Positions 1-7,460 of a stretch of DNA of 57,248 bases are shown here, one piece after another (position 1 is the stretch's first letter; each line of letters starts with the position of its first letter). The DNA comes from Chloroflexi bacterium UBA4733. Its GTDB lineage: Bacteria; Chloroflexota; UBA4733. The notes under the pieces were generated by a model. The model had not been told where the DNA came from. It made no database searches and saw only the letters and a list, made by a program, of their open reading frames with translations. The translations under genes and the position numbers were made by a program. The stretch covers positions 346-57,593 of the forward strand of contig DHIZ01000019.1 of NCBI GenBank assembly GCA_002404055.1, in the 5' to 3' direction.

Positions 1-262
<262 letters not shown>

Positions 263-384
263 GGCCCTGGCTTTTTTAGCGGCGTGGTCCCACCCGTTCC
301 CATCCCGAACACGGTCGTGAAACGCGTCAGCGCCGATGATACTGCGAGGGTCACCTCGTGGGACACTAGGTCATTGCCAGAGCC
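263..384 (+). rRNA. rrf: 5S ribosomal RNA
   Basis: The conserved 5S core CCCGTTCCCATCCCGAACAC is present at about 290-312, followed by the loop-B/loop-E region and a closing helix. Helix I pairs 263-271 with 376-384 with one mismatch in nine pairs, which sets the ends and gives about 122 nt. The 5' strand of the closing stem runs into a T-rich stretch (272-277), unlike most 5S genes. It lies only about 217 bases after the 16S gene, with no 23S between. Confidence 0.9.
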
Positions 385-455
385 TACCCGCCGCATCGTC
401 CCTATGAGACGAGGCGTTCGCTTGACCGCACCGGCGGATGCCGGTAGACTGCACA

Positions 456-752
456 GGTCAGCAAGTTGGGCAATCGCGCTTCGGCGAGGAAAGTCCGCAC
501 TCCATAGAGCAGGGTAGTGGGTAACACCCATCCGCCGCGAGGCGAGGACGAGTGGCACAGAGACCAATCTGATGCTGGCGCAAGTCAGGGTCAGGGTGAA
601 AAGCGCTAAACTCTACCCGGAGCAAGCCCAAGTGGAACGACCAAGACGCCAGCTCGGCGGGTTCCAGGTAGGGCGCGCAGAGGACGGTGGTAACATTGCT
701 CCCAAGAGAGATGATTGCCCTCGACAGAATGCGGCTTATAGATTTGCTGACA
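456..752 (+). ncRNA. rnpB: RNase P RNA (M1-like), compact
   Basis: Catalytic RNA of ribonuclease P, which removes 5' leaders of pre-tRNAs. Universal core blocks are visible: GAGGAAAGTCCGCACTCC and the AGAGCAGGGT stretch (CR-I), ACAGA, CCGGAGCAAG, and the 3' block ACAGAATGCGGCTTATA (CR-V, P4 strand). The ends come from P1, where GTCAGCAA at 457-464 pairs perfectly with TTGCTGAC at 744-751. At about 297 nt it is short. The step from GGGTGAAA to CTAAACTCTACCC leaves little room for P13/P14. The segment that reads GGTAAACTCC in Escherichia coli reads GCTAAACTCT here, so the L15 GGU that binds tRNA CCA seems absent. It ends about 5 nt before tRNA-fMet. Confidence 0.93.
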
Positions 753-757
753 CACGA

Positions 758-832
758 CGCGGGATGGAGCAGCGGCAGCTCGTCGGGCTCATAACCCGAA
801 GGTCGGCGGTTCGAATCCGTCTCCCGCTACCA
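758..832 (+). tRNA. tRNA-fMet (CAT), initiator
   Basis: The cloverleaf has anticodon loop CTCATAA. Initiator hallmarks are visible: the 1:72 position is an unpaired C/T, and the anticodon stem has three consecutive G:C pairs (GGG/CCC). CCA is encoded at 830-832, unlike the three tRNAs that follow. The gene starts about 5 nt after the end of RNase P RNA, so the two are probably co-transcribed and the tRNA 5' cut would also trim the rnpB 3' end. Confidence 0.95.
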
Positions 833-838
833 GGAACT

Positions 839-866
839 GGGCGAGGGCTTCGGCTCTCGCCCTTTT
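839..866 (+). terminator. intrinsic terminator after rnpB-tRNA-fMet
   Basis: A perfect 7-bp stem (GGGCGAG/CTCGCCC) caps a GC-rich loop containing CTTCGG and is followed directly by TTTT. It sits 7 nt after the encoded CCA of tRNA-fMet and 5 nt before tRNA-Val, so tRNA-Val probably has its own promoter or depends on read-through. Confidence 0.75.
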
Positions 867-870
867 GCAT

Positions 871-944
871 GGGCGATTAGCTCAGCCGGTTAGAGCGCTT
901 CTCTTACAAGGAAGAGGTCACAGGTTCGATCCCTGTATCGCCCA
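871..944 (+). tRNA. tRNA-Val (TAC)
   Basis: A 7-bp acceptor stem GGGCGAT/ATCGCCC, a D-arm with AGCTCAGCCGGTTAGAGC, the anticodon loop CTTACAA (anticodon TAC) and a TTCGATC T-loop give a standard class I cloverleaf. The bases after the discriminator A read CCG, so CCA is not fully encoded and must be added after transcription. Confidence 0.95.
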
Positions 945-1017
945 CCGCCTGCCTCTCCCCGCTGGGCAGCCTCCTGTGCGGTACAATCGGCAGGCGTCGT
1001 GAGCGCGCCTGCATCCT

Positions 1018-1102
1018 GGGTCGGTGGCCGAGCGGCTAATGGCAACAGTCTGTAAAACTGTCGAGCGGAAGCTCTACGGAGGTTCGAATCCTCCCCGGCC
1101 CA
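1018..1102 (+). tRNA. tRNA-Tyr (GTA)
   Basis: Class II tRNA with a long variable arm (around 1062-1078). The acceptor stem is GGGTCGG/CCGGCCC and the anticodon loop CTGTAAA (anticodon GTA). After the discriminator A the genome reads CAC, so CCA is not encoded. This is the substrate of the unusual tyrosyl-tRNA synthetase encoded at 37.8-39.7 kb. Confidence 0.94.
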
Positions 1103-1177
1103 CACAGTTGACCGCGCGCAGTCTGAACGTTATCCTATAGCAGTCCGACCTCTCCACAATCGAAGAATCCCCCACTC

Positions 1178-1251
1178 GGAGCCGTGGTGTAGTGGCCCAA
1201 CATGCGACACTGTCAATGTCGAGATCGCGAGTTCGAATCTCGTCGGTTCCG
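1178..1251 (+). tRNA. tRNA-Asp (GTC)
   Basis: Acceptor stem GGAGCCG/CGGTTCC with one G:T pair, anticodon stem CGACA/TGTCG around the loop CTGTCAA (anticodon GTC), T-loop TTCGAATC and discriminator G. The sequence after the discriminator is CCC, so CCA is not encoded. It is the last recognisable stable RNA of the cluster. Confidence 0.94.
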
Positions 1252-1333
1252 CCCGTGGCTACTCGCTCCGTTGCAAACAGCGGAGCGTAGTCTGCTTTGA
1301 CCCGTCCCTCGGTGATGCGGCCGACGGTCGGGT

Positions 1334-1528
1334 CTAGATAGGCCGCGTCGAACAGGTTACCAGCGATAGTTCGCCGTTCCCCTGCATCTGCCGTCTGCCA
1401 AAGTGCCCCATGCGCTTCAGGTCGGTCGCTTTCGGGATGATCAGCTTGCCGGATTCCTCAGTGATCTTATCGCGGACCCGTAACTGGACAGCATCCATTG
1501 AGCGTCCCGCTTTCCATATCGTCATCAT
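1334..1528 (-). CDS. short hypothetical ORF, doubtful
   Basis: A 64-codon frame with possible starts at 1528 or 1498. The middle (MDAVQLRVRDKITEESGKL) reads like ordinary soluble protein, but the last 15 residues look random. A second minus-strand frame just downstream (about 1270-1400) also gives protein-like residues without a start. This could be the decayed remnant of one gene with a frameshift, or chance. I recognise no family. The rest of 1252-1625 holds no other feature except the promoter for the next gene. Confidence 0.22.
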   Translation of the reverse strand: MMTIWKAGRSMDAVQLRVRDKITEESGKLIIPKATDLKRMGHFGRRQMQGNGELSLVTCSTRPI

Positions 1529-1573
1529 CCCCCAATCCCGGGGATACTGTCGGGTATATTAACCCACCGTATC

Positions 1574-1579
1574 TATACT
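1574..1579 (+). promoter_or_regulatory. -10 element (TATACT) upstream of RHH module A
   Basis: TATACT lies 47 nt before the start of the RHH gene at 1626. Upstream is the AT-rich stretch GGGTATATTAACCC (1552-1565), with short complementary ends that could serve as an operator. The second copy of this module (37.2 kb) also has a TATACT at a similar distance. There is no clear TTGACA-like -35. Confidence 0.4.
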
Positions 1580-1625
1580 GATGCCTCATACTGGCGGCTG
1601 CTTCATAGAAGGGGACAGAAACGAC

Positions 1626-1832
1626 ATGGAAAAAATCAAGGTATCAGTGAATCTGACCGCAGACGATGTGAACACACTGCGCGCGCTCGCCGAGAAGCGC
1701 GGGACGACGGTGACGGAGACGCTCCGCCGCGCGATTGGCATGGAGAAGTTCGTTGAGGAGGTGACAGCAAACGGCGGCGCACTCTTGGTCGAGGAAAAGG
1801 ACAAGACGCTTCGCCACGTCATCATTCGCTAG
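1626..1832 (+). CDS. ribbon-helix-helix protein, module A
   Basis: A 68-residue protein starting at ATG 1626 (SD AAGGGGA upstream). The N-terminus IKVSVNLTADDVNTLRALAE followed by a G-T-T-V-T-E turn and LRRAI fits a ribbon-helix-helix (CopG/Arc-like) DNA-binding fold: one strand (residues 3-10) and two helices (11-24, 31-42). The tail, MEKFVEEVTANGGALLVEE, is shared with the protein at 37230-37430 (LEKYVEDTRREGGRILVER) and is not typical of plain CopG antitoxins. The gene ends 4 nt before a two-helix membrane protein, so the pair is translated as a unit. Probable autoregulator; the true role is unknown. Confidence 0.75.
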   Translation: MEKIKVSVNLTADDVNTLRALAEKRGTTVTETLRRAIGMEKFVEEVTANGGALLVEEKDKTLRHVIIR

Positions 1833-1836
1833 GTCG

Positions 1837-2202
1837 ATGAGCACCGAGGCGCTTCACCGGTTGGAGCCACGACCGAGCGAAGCAGACTTCACAGAGGAAC
1901 CTGTACCTCCCGCAGCATCGGAGAAACCGCTGCAAATCGGCAGCGTGTTCGATCCGGCACGGGCGCGGGAAAGCATGCGCGGCTGGATCGCCATTGGATT
2001 GCTCGCGCTATTCGCGTTAGAGATTGGCGTAGCGCTGCTACTTTTGGGCCTGCGATTGGTCACTGTGGACGATCTAGCGAAGATTGCTGCTGTGCTACTT
2101 TCGCCGGTCGTCACGCTCTTGGGCGCGGTTACCGGCTTCTATTTCGGTGCGTCAGCCGGTGAGGGATGGCATGCGCAGGCAGTGACGTGCGCAACGTCGT
2201 GA
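1837..2202 (+). CDS. small two-helix membrane protein, module A
   Basis: A 121-residue protein, ATG 4 nt after the RHH stop. Residues 1-48 are polar and Pro/Glu-rich, followed by two hydrophobic segments: about 50-72 (WIAIGLLALFALEIGVALLL) and about 84-107, ending LLGAVTGFYFGAS. A short loop with VTVDDLAK joins them, which fits a hairpin membrane protein. The equivalent protein of module B (37437-37718) also has a polar N-terminus, two helices and an LLG-GAFYF ending. The last 15 residues (after FGASAGEG) may be a frameshifted or random tail. No known family is recognised. Confidence 0.7.
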   Translation: MSTEALHRLEPRPSEADFTEEPVPPAASEKPLQIGSVFDPARARESMRGWIAIGLLALFALEIGVALLLLGLRLVTVDDLAKIAAVLLSPVVTLLGAVTGFYFGASAGEGWHAQAVTCATS

Positions 2203-2442
2203 GCGACCAGCTTGGGTGCATCCTCGCTTATGCTCAATCTGCTGCGCAAACCTTCGCCGGAGCCGATTGATCCGGCACCCGTGACGCGGCGGAACGCCCT
2301 CTGCCAAAACGAGTGCATCCAGAAACGGCCTGTGGCCGCCTGGAGCGACCTATAATGAACTGGGAGTCAAGCTGACCCGCAATCGCGCGGTACGCGGCAC
2401 TCATTCACCGATACCTCCCCGAGCCGAATAGGAGAGTGGGCC
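2203..2442 (+). promoter_or_regulatory. intergenic region with -10 box for the Uma2 gene
   Basis: No gene is visible here. TATAAT occurs at 2351-2356, about 87 nt before the next start codon, without a good -35. The rest shows no repeat or RNA fold I can support. Confidence 0.35.
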
Positions 2443-3024
2443 ATGGCCCCCGCGTCCGCTGTCGCCGCGAGGCGCTTTAGCGTCAACGATCTCGAAAGCT
2501 TTCCCGATGACGGCAAACGGCGAGAACTGGTCGATGGACAGGTCGTGGAGTGGGACATGGCCAACTATGAGCACGGCAGCCTGGTGGCGCTACTCACGGT
2601 GCTGCTCGGTATCTTTGTCAGGGAACGACGGCTAGGCCAGTTGGTGGACGCCGATGCTCTGGTGAAGGTGCAGCAGAGCGACTTTGATGCGCGTGGGGCC
2701 GACATCGCTTTCTACCGCCGCGAGCGCATCCCCACGGATAGGCGGGCAAGCGCAACTGCAGAAGCGCCTGACCTCGTGATCGAAGTGCTGTCGCCGACTG
2801 ATCGGGCGGCGATGGTGGAAGCCAAGGTGGGCGACTGGCTGCGGGCAGGCGTCCCGTTGCTGTGGTATGTCAATCCGCAAACGGGCGTGACCACGGTCTA
2901 CCAGCGCGACAGCATCCGCCGAGTCGCGGCGGACCAGACCCTGGACGGCGGCGACGTGCTGCCCGGCTTTGCGCTTCGGATGGCCGACGTGCTGCGCGAG
3001 TTGGCAGACCCGGCAGCCGAATAG
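2443..3024 (+). CDS. Uma2 family (DUF820) restriction-endonuclease-fold protein
   Basis: 193 residues, SD GGAGAG 7 nt before ATG. Matches the Uma2/DUF820 pattern: N-terminal FSVNDLESFPDDGKRRELVDGQ, the metal-site Asp in GADIAFYRRER, the PDLVIEVLSPTDRA core, a conserved Lys (VEAKVGDWLRAGVP) and the LLWYVNPQTGVTTVY strand. These proteins have a PD-(D/E)XK nuclease fold and are abundant in Cyanobacteria and Chloroflexota; their physiological role is unclear. Probably a single-gene unit with its own promoter. The family call is firm; nuclease activity is inferred. Confidence 0.9.
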   Translation: MAPASAVAARRFSVNDLESFPDDGKRRELVDGQVVEWDMANYEHGSLVALLTVLLGIFVRERRLGQLVDADALVKVQQSDFDARGADIAFYRRERIPTDRRASATAEAPDLVIEVLSPTDRAAMVEAKVGDWLRAGVPLLWYVNPQTGVTTVYQRDSIRRVAADQTLDGGDVLPGFALRMADVLRELADPAAE

Positions 3025-3168
3025 CGGCAACGGTGGTCCAGTTCGGCGGTGACGTCGTTGCCGTCGCTCCGAATGTGCCTGGGGGTTGACAGGTTTTGTC
3101 GGCGGTGCCATTCTCTCATGCCAGGCTGCGGCGGGGAGCCAGCCTGCGTACGAGCGGAGATTGAGCGA

Positions 3169-3939
3169 GTGATCGAAGGCATGCTGGCCGAAACAATCGG
3201 CATCGTGGGGCACGGTGGTGACGTTATCCAGGCATACTACGCCCGGCCGGTCTCGGCTTCACCGCTTCCCGGTGTCGTCGTCATCCACCACATGCCCGGT
3301 TGGGACGAGTGGAGCAAGGAAGTCAGCCGCAAGCTTGCCTATCATGGCTACGCGGCGATCTGCCCACACATCTTCTCGCGGCATGGTCCCGGCCGCTGGG
3401 ACGACGTTGCCGCCGCTGCCCGAGCACATGGTGGCGCGCCGGATGCGCAAGTCATTGGGGATGTTGCCGGCGCGGCGGCGTTCCTGCGCGCTCAGCCTGA
3501 TGCAAACGGACGGGTTGGCGTGATCGGCTTCTGCTCAGGCGGACGCCAGGCCTATATGGTGGCCTGCAAGATTCCTTCGCTGAACGCCGCCGTCGATTGC
3601 TGGGGCGGCCGCGTGGTGGCGCGGCCGGAGGAACGCAGTGCGCAGCAGCCGGAGGCCGTGATCGACATGACGAAGGATATGGCCTGCCCGCTGCTCGGCA
3701 TCTTCGGCAACGAGGATCGAAACCCTGACCGCGACCAGGTCAATCACACCGAGGAAGAACTGCGTCGCCTCGGGAAAGTCTATGAGTTCCATCGCTATGA
3801 TGGCGCCGGCCACAGTTTCTTCGCCGTCGACCGCCCGGCCTACCGACCCGAACAGGCAGTGGACGCCTGGCAGAAGGTCTTTGCCTTTTATACACGGTAT
3901 CTCGGTACGCCCACCGCTCAGACACCCGCGCGAACATAA
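3169..3939 (+). CDS. dienelactone hydrolase family protein
   Basis: An alpha/beta hydrolase of about 256 residues. The nucleophile elbow is GFCSGGRQ, with Cys as expected for dienelactone hydrolases; the acid is the Asp in GNEDRNPD and the His is in GAGHSFFAVDRPAY. The GTG at 3169 is preferred because GGAG lies 9 nt upstream; ATG 3181 is the alternative, and the frame is open back to 3049. The fold hydrolyses lactones and esters in aromatic or xenobiotic breakdown; the substrate cannot be told. A DUF6295 gene follows after 14 nt on the same strand, probably co-transcribed. Confidence 0.88.
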   Translation: MIEGMLAETIGIVGHGGDVIQAYYARPVSASPLPGVVVIHHMPGWDEWSKEVSRKLAYHGYAAICPHIFSRHGPGRWDDVAAAARAHGGAPDAQVIGDVAGAAAFLRAQPDANGRVGVIGFCSGGRQAYMVACKIPSLNAAVDCWGGRVVARPEERSAQQPEAVIDMTKDMACPLLGIFGNEDRNPDRDQVNHTEEELRRLGKVYEFHRYDGAGHSFFAVDRPAYRPEQAVDAWQKVFAFYTRYLGTPTAQTPART

Positions 3940-3953
3940 GAGGGACTGGCAGC

Positions 3954-4238
3954 ATGTGTAGCTGGATCACCTATAAAGCGGACATTGCGGCCCACGGCAA
4001 GGGCGTGCCGGAGTGGCTGGCCCTCACGCGGGCCACTGTCTATTACGACCACCCGGTCAGCGCGCCGCTGGACCACGCCTTGATCATCGACTTCGCCAAC
4101 GAGGCTGCCGGTCCCGGCGCGCGACTGTCGGTGGAACTGAGCGCCGAGTCCGCCTATGCGCTCATTCGGGCGGTGGAGGCCGCCTTGGAGGCCGGACAAG
4201 CGCAGCACGATCTGCCATTGCCCGAGCCGCAGCGATAA
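3954..4238 (+). CDS. DUF6295 family protein
   Basis: 94 residues starting MCSWITYKADIAAHGKGVPEW and continuing ATVYYDHPVSAPLDHALIIDF. The Cys near the N-terminus and the D-H-P-V-x-A-P-x-x-H stretch match the short DUF6295 proteins of Actinobacteria and Chloroflexota. SD AGAGGGACTGGCAGC precedes ATG. No signal peptide or membrane helix; a small cytoplasmic, possibly metal-binding protein (several His/Asp/Cys). Function unknown. Its 3' end abuts the non-coding left end of the IS110 element. Confidence 0.75.
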   Translation: MCSWITYKADIAAHGKGVPEWLALTRATVYYDHPVSAPLDHALIIDFANEAAGPGARLSVELSAESAYALIRAVEAALEAGQAQHDLPLPEPQR

Positions 4239-4535
4239 GGCGGCACGCCTTTCCCTCCCAAAGGGGCGTTCGCCCAACATCACAGCAGACCCAATGGCGG
4301 CGCGCCGCCGCCCGCGCGGATGAAAATGCTAGCATCGGGGCGGACACGGCGCCCCACCGTCGCCACGAGTGTGGCGTCTTGAACCCGGACAGCAGACTGA
4401 CGGGGGCGTTGGCAGGAGCCCGCGACTGTGGCCACTCGCGAGGGCGGACCACGTAGACCAGTTTCTTGTTGGCTTCCAGCGCCTGCGCCGTGCGCCACCG
4501 GACCGCAGATGAGCAGCTGGCGAAAGGAGCGAGCA
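4239..4535 (+). other. IS110 left non-coding region, candidate bridge RNA
   Basis: 297 bases without a convincing gene between the DUF6295 stop and the transposase start. IS110 elements of this layout carry a structured bridge RNA in the non-coding end before the transposase; its two loops pair with target and donor DNA. Several GC-rich complementary segments are visible (for example around 4290-4320 and 4346-4376), but I cannot fold the region reliably. Assignment rests on position and family knowledge, not on a recognised motif. Confidence 0.4.
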
Positions 4536-5852
4536 ATGGAGGTGCAGTATCGGGTCTGTTGTGGGTTGGATGTCCATCGGGATACGGTGGTCGCCTGCCT
4601 GCTGCGGACGGATGGTCCCGTCGCTGGGCGCACGCAGACCCAGACGTTTGCCACGACGACCAGCGGGGTCGTGGCGCTGGGGGAGTGGCTGACGGCGGCG
4701 GAGTGTGGCGACGTGGCCATGGAGGCGACCGGCGTGTTCTGGAAGCTGGTGTTCAACGTCCTGGAGAACGTGACGCGCATCGTCGTCGCCAACGCTGCCC
4801 AGATCAAAGGGATGCCGGGCCGCAAGACCGATGTGCAGGATGCGCAGTGGATCGCAGAGCTGTTCCAGCACGGGCTGATCCGCCCCAGCTTCATCCCGGA
4901 GCGCTTCCAGCGGGAGTTGCCGGGTACCCGCTAGCGGGTGCTCACCCGCACCCGCCGGGTGCCCCCAGGGCGCCTGACCGACGAACGCAGCGCCGTGGTG
5001 AATCGGCTGCACAAACACCCGCACGCGGGTACCCGACAAGACGCCAACCTCAAGCTCTCCAGTGTGGCGACGGACGTCTTGGGGGTGTCGGGCCGCGCCA
5101 TGCTGGAGGCGATCGTGGCCGGCGCGACCGACCCCGAGGCGCTGGCGGCTTTGGCGAAGGGGCGCTTGCGCAAGAAGGAGGAGGCGTTCCAACGGGCCTT
5201 GACGGGCAAGGTGACGACCCATCATCAGACGCTGCTGCGCCTGCATCTGGCCCACATTGACTTCCTCACTGGCCAGATCGCCCAGTTGAGTGCGCAGATC
5301 AGCGAGGCATTGCGCCCCTTCGACGCCGACCTCGCCCACCTGGACACCATCCCAGGGGTCGGACGCACCACCGCCGAGATCCTGCTCGCCGAACTGGGCA
5401 CGAACATGGACCAGTTCCCGACCGTGGCCCACGCCGCCTCCTGGGCGGGCATGTGCCCCGGCAACCACCAGAGCGCCGGCAAACGGCAAGGCGGCCGCTC
5501 CCGCAAGGGCAGCGTCTGGCTGCGTCGCGCCCTTGTGGAAGCGGCCTCGGCGGCGATCCGCTCCAAGGGCAGCGACCTCGCCGCCCAGTACCGCCGGATC
5601 GCGACCCGCCACGGCCATCAGACCGCCATCTTCGCCGTCGGCCACACCATCGTGCGCCTCACCTACCACTTGCTCAAGACCCACGAGGACTACCAGGCAC
5701 AGGACCGCACCGCCTTGGACGAACGCCGCCGCGCCAAACTCGAACGCCGCGCCCTCGCCCAGCTCGCCAACCTCGGCTACGACGTGACCCTGACGCCCAA
5801 GCAGGAGACGCCACCGCCACCCGACGACGACGCCAACCAATCAGCCGCCTAA
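4536..5852 (+). pseudogene. IS110 transposase with in-frame TAG stop
   Basis: Starts at ATG 4536 (SD AAAGGAG). The first part (4536-4934) holds the DEDD domain: CCGLDVHRDTVVACLL, MEATGVFWK and the conserved KTDVQDAQWIAELFQ. A TAG at 4932-4934 stops it; the same frame resumes at 4935 and runs to 5852 with LKLSSVATDVLGVSGRAMLE and the Tnp_20 domain (DTIPGVGRTTAEILLAELG, ASWAGMCPGN, RSRKGSVWLRRALVEAA). Compared with the usual IS110 reading, about five residues including the stop (PGTR-stop) are extra after QREL; two more small inserts follow (PPGR near 4967-4978 and HPHAGTRQ near 5017-5040). All keep the frame. Total about 438 codons, normal for the family. Either dead or made by read-through. 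Confidence 0.85.
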
Positions 5853-5948
5853 CCCGCATTTTCGGACCAGTTCGGGATGGTCCTTGGAAATGTTGATGAT
5901 GCTGCCGCTACGGACCTTCCCGTCCAACCGCAGCGGATCGGCTGCCAT
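5842..5948 (-). pseudogene. short remnant frame at the IS110 right end
   Basis: On the minus strand an ATG at 5948, preceded by GAAGGG, opens MAADPLRLDGKV, which looks like the start of a short-chain dehydrogenase. It then jumps to RSGSIINIS, reminiscent of the mid-protein SDR strand, and to KDHPELVRKCG before running into the IS end. If correct, this is an SDR-like gene with an internal deletion cut off by the insertion. The match is by eye and short; it may be chance or another family. Confidence 0.25.
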
Positions 5949-6028
5949 AGCTCGCTTTCCCTTCCAGCACGCGGACGACACCCGCGGCTGCCTCCTCCAT
6001 CTCTACCAGCCTCGGTGCTGCACCAGGC

Positions 6029-7351
6029 TCAGGGAGCCGTCGTGCGGAGGCGGTACACGTGGACGGAGTGCGGTAGGAAGGTGTCCCTCAAGGCGCTCCC
6101 GCGCGTGGCAACCATCCGCCCCTCAAAACAAACCTCCGCCTGGCCGGTAATCGTAGCCATTCGATCCTCCAACGGGAGGTCGACGGCCGCTTGCTGTTGC
6201 TCGCCGCTTCGCCGCTCCCGACGCGCGGCCAGGAGTATCGCCGTACCATCTGCCATCGTGACGCTGAGCGTGTCCACGCGCAGTTGGTTGCTGCCGGCGC
6301 CGCCGACCTGGTGGGCATTAGCGGCCGTCGCTGCCCCGTCTGGCGCAACGATCGTCGCTAAGGCCGGCGCGAGTTGTGGTGCGGTGAGCTCACGCAGCAC
6401 GGGCGCCACCGCCCCCCGCCAGAAGTCCCAGTCCCAACCAAATGGTTGCATCGCCGTATGCAGGCCCACATTCATACCGAAGGTCAGCAAGCCCTGCGCG
6501 CCGTGGATGATCGCCTGGTAGGTCATGTAACGCACCATTGCCGCTGTTGGCTGCAGCAGGCAAGGACCGATCGGGCGTCGCCGCTCGTCCCGCGGGATCG
6601 TCCCGCTCCAGGCAGCGCCTTGCAGTACCATCCAGACCCAGCTCGGCAGGCCGCCACCGGAGCGCTCCCGCGCCGCCACGGTCAGGCGGTCGGCAAAGTC
6701 GCCGACGGCGCTTGGCTGCCGGTTGCGGATGCCCGAATGCTTCCCCATTGGCTCCGATACGGGATAGAGGTCGACAGCGAAGACGTCAGCGGCGCGCCGA
6801 TAACGGCGGAAGTATCGGGCCGTAACCCGGCGAGCGGGCTGTGGGGCGAAGGTGAGCCAGACCGGGTGCTGGGGATCGTGTTCGCGGAGGCGCGAGTAGC
6901 CGGCGATGAGTTCCTGGTGGGTACGCCGCTCCTCGTCGTCCGACAGGTAGGGGTTGTTCGGCTCGTCCAGCGCCTTCCACACGCCGAGGGCGGGGTGGTG
7001 GCGAAAGCGCTCCACGATGAAGTCCAACCAGCGCTGGCGGATGGCGTTGCCATCCAGGGTACTGAGCTGACCCAGGTTCACCGCCACCCGCACCGGGCGA
7101 CCGATGGCGTCTTCCACGCGACGGGCCCAGTCGAGCTGATCGGCGGCCGCCTGCACGGTCGGCGGGAGCTGATCAGCGGCGGGCTCGGACCCCTCCAGTT
7201 GCGGCCAATCGATGGCCGGAAGCCGTACCAGATTGACGCCGTCGCGAACCAGACGTTCCAGGGCGTCCTTACCCTCCGGGTCCTCTGCGCCGACACGTGG
7301 CCCCGGCGAAACGCCAAGCGCGAAGAACGGCAACGTCACGCCCGTGGACAT
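6029..7351 (-). CDS. glycoside-hydrolase-like TIM-barrel protein
   Basis: About 440 residues from ATG 7351; the frame extends upstream to 7525, but the extra residues are Arg-rich and improbable. Features of a (beta/alpha)8 glycosidase: GVNLVRLPAIDWPQLEG near the N-terminus, HHPALGVWKALDEPNNPY with a likely catalytic Glu, a DLYPVSEP strand, and WVWMVLQGAAW followed by MTYQAIIHGAQGLLTFGM, a pattern of GH42/GH35-like barrels. No signal peptide with this start. The C-terminal approx. 100 residues resemble a small beta domain. A TATACT on the minus strand at 7408-7413 could be its -10. Substrate unknown. Confidence 0.7.
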   Translation of the reverse strand: MSTGVTLPFFALGVSPGPRVGAEDPEGKDALERLVRDGVNLVRLPAIDWPQLEGSEPAADQLPPTVQAAADQLDWARRVEDAIGRPVRVAVNLGQLSTLDGNAIRQRWLDFIVERFRHHPALGVWKALDEPNNPYLSDDEERRTHQELIAGYSRLREHDPQHPVWLTFAPQPARRVTARYFRRYRRAADVFAVDLYPVSEPMGKHSGIRNRQPSAVGDFADRLTVAARERSGGGLPSWVWMVLQGAAWSGTIPRDERRRPIGPCLLQPTAAMVRYMTYQAIIHGAQGLLTFGMNVGLHTAMQPFGWDWDFWRGAVAPVLRELTAPQLAPALATIVAPDGAATAANAHQVGGAGSNQLRVDTLSVTMADGTAILLAARRERRSGEQQQAAVDLPLEDRMATITGQAEVCFEGRMVATRGSALRDTFLPHSVHVYRLRTTAP

Positions 7352-7460
7352 CCTAATCCCCCCAACCCTGTGTCGAACAGCCCGAGCCTGGCGGCTCCGC
7401 GCGCAAGTATAGCGCCGAGGATGCGGGAGGCTTCGGCAGCGCTGCGGCCCGTGTCGCCAC

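Larger units (their letters stand above)
4239..5870 (+). mobile_element. IS110-family insertion sequence (ends approximate)
   Basis: The element comprises a non-coding left part (from somewhere after 4239) and the transposase frame 4536-5852. IS110 elements have no terminal inverted repeats and make little or no target duplication, so the exact ends cannot be fixed from one copy. The right end is probably within about 20 bases after the transposase stop, because a short minus-strand frame unrelated to the IS (5842-5948) begins there. The transposase has an internal stop, so the copy may be inactive. Confidence 0.8.

Noticed and set aside
4329..5840. 503-codon frame antisense to the IS110 transposase
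   Set aside because: Mirror of a GC-rich coding sequence; residues show no family pattern, whereas the plus strand matches IS110 throughout.
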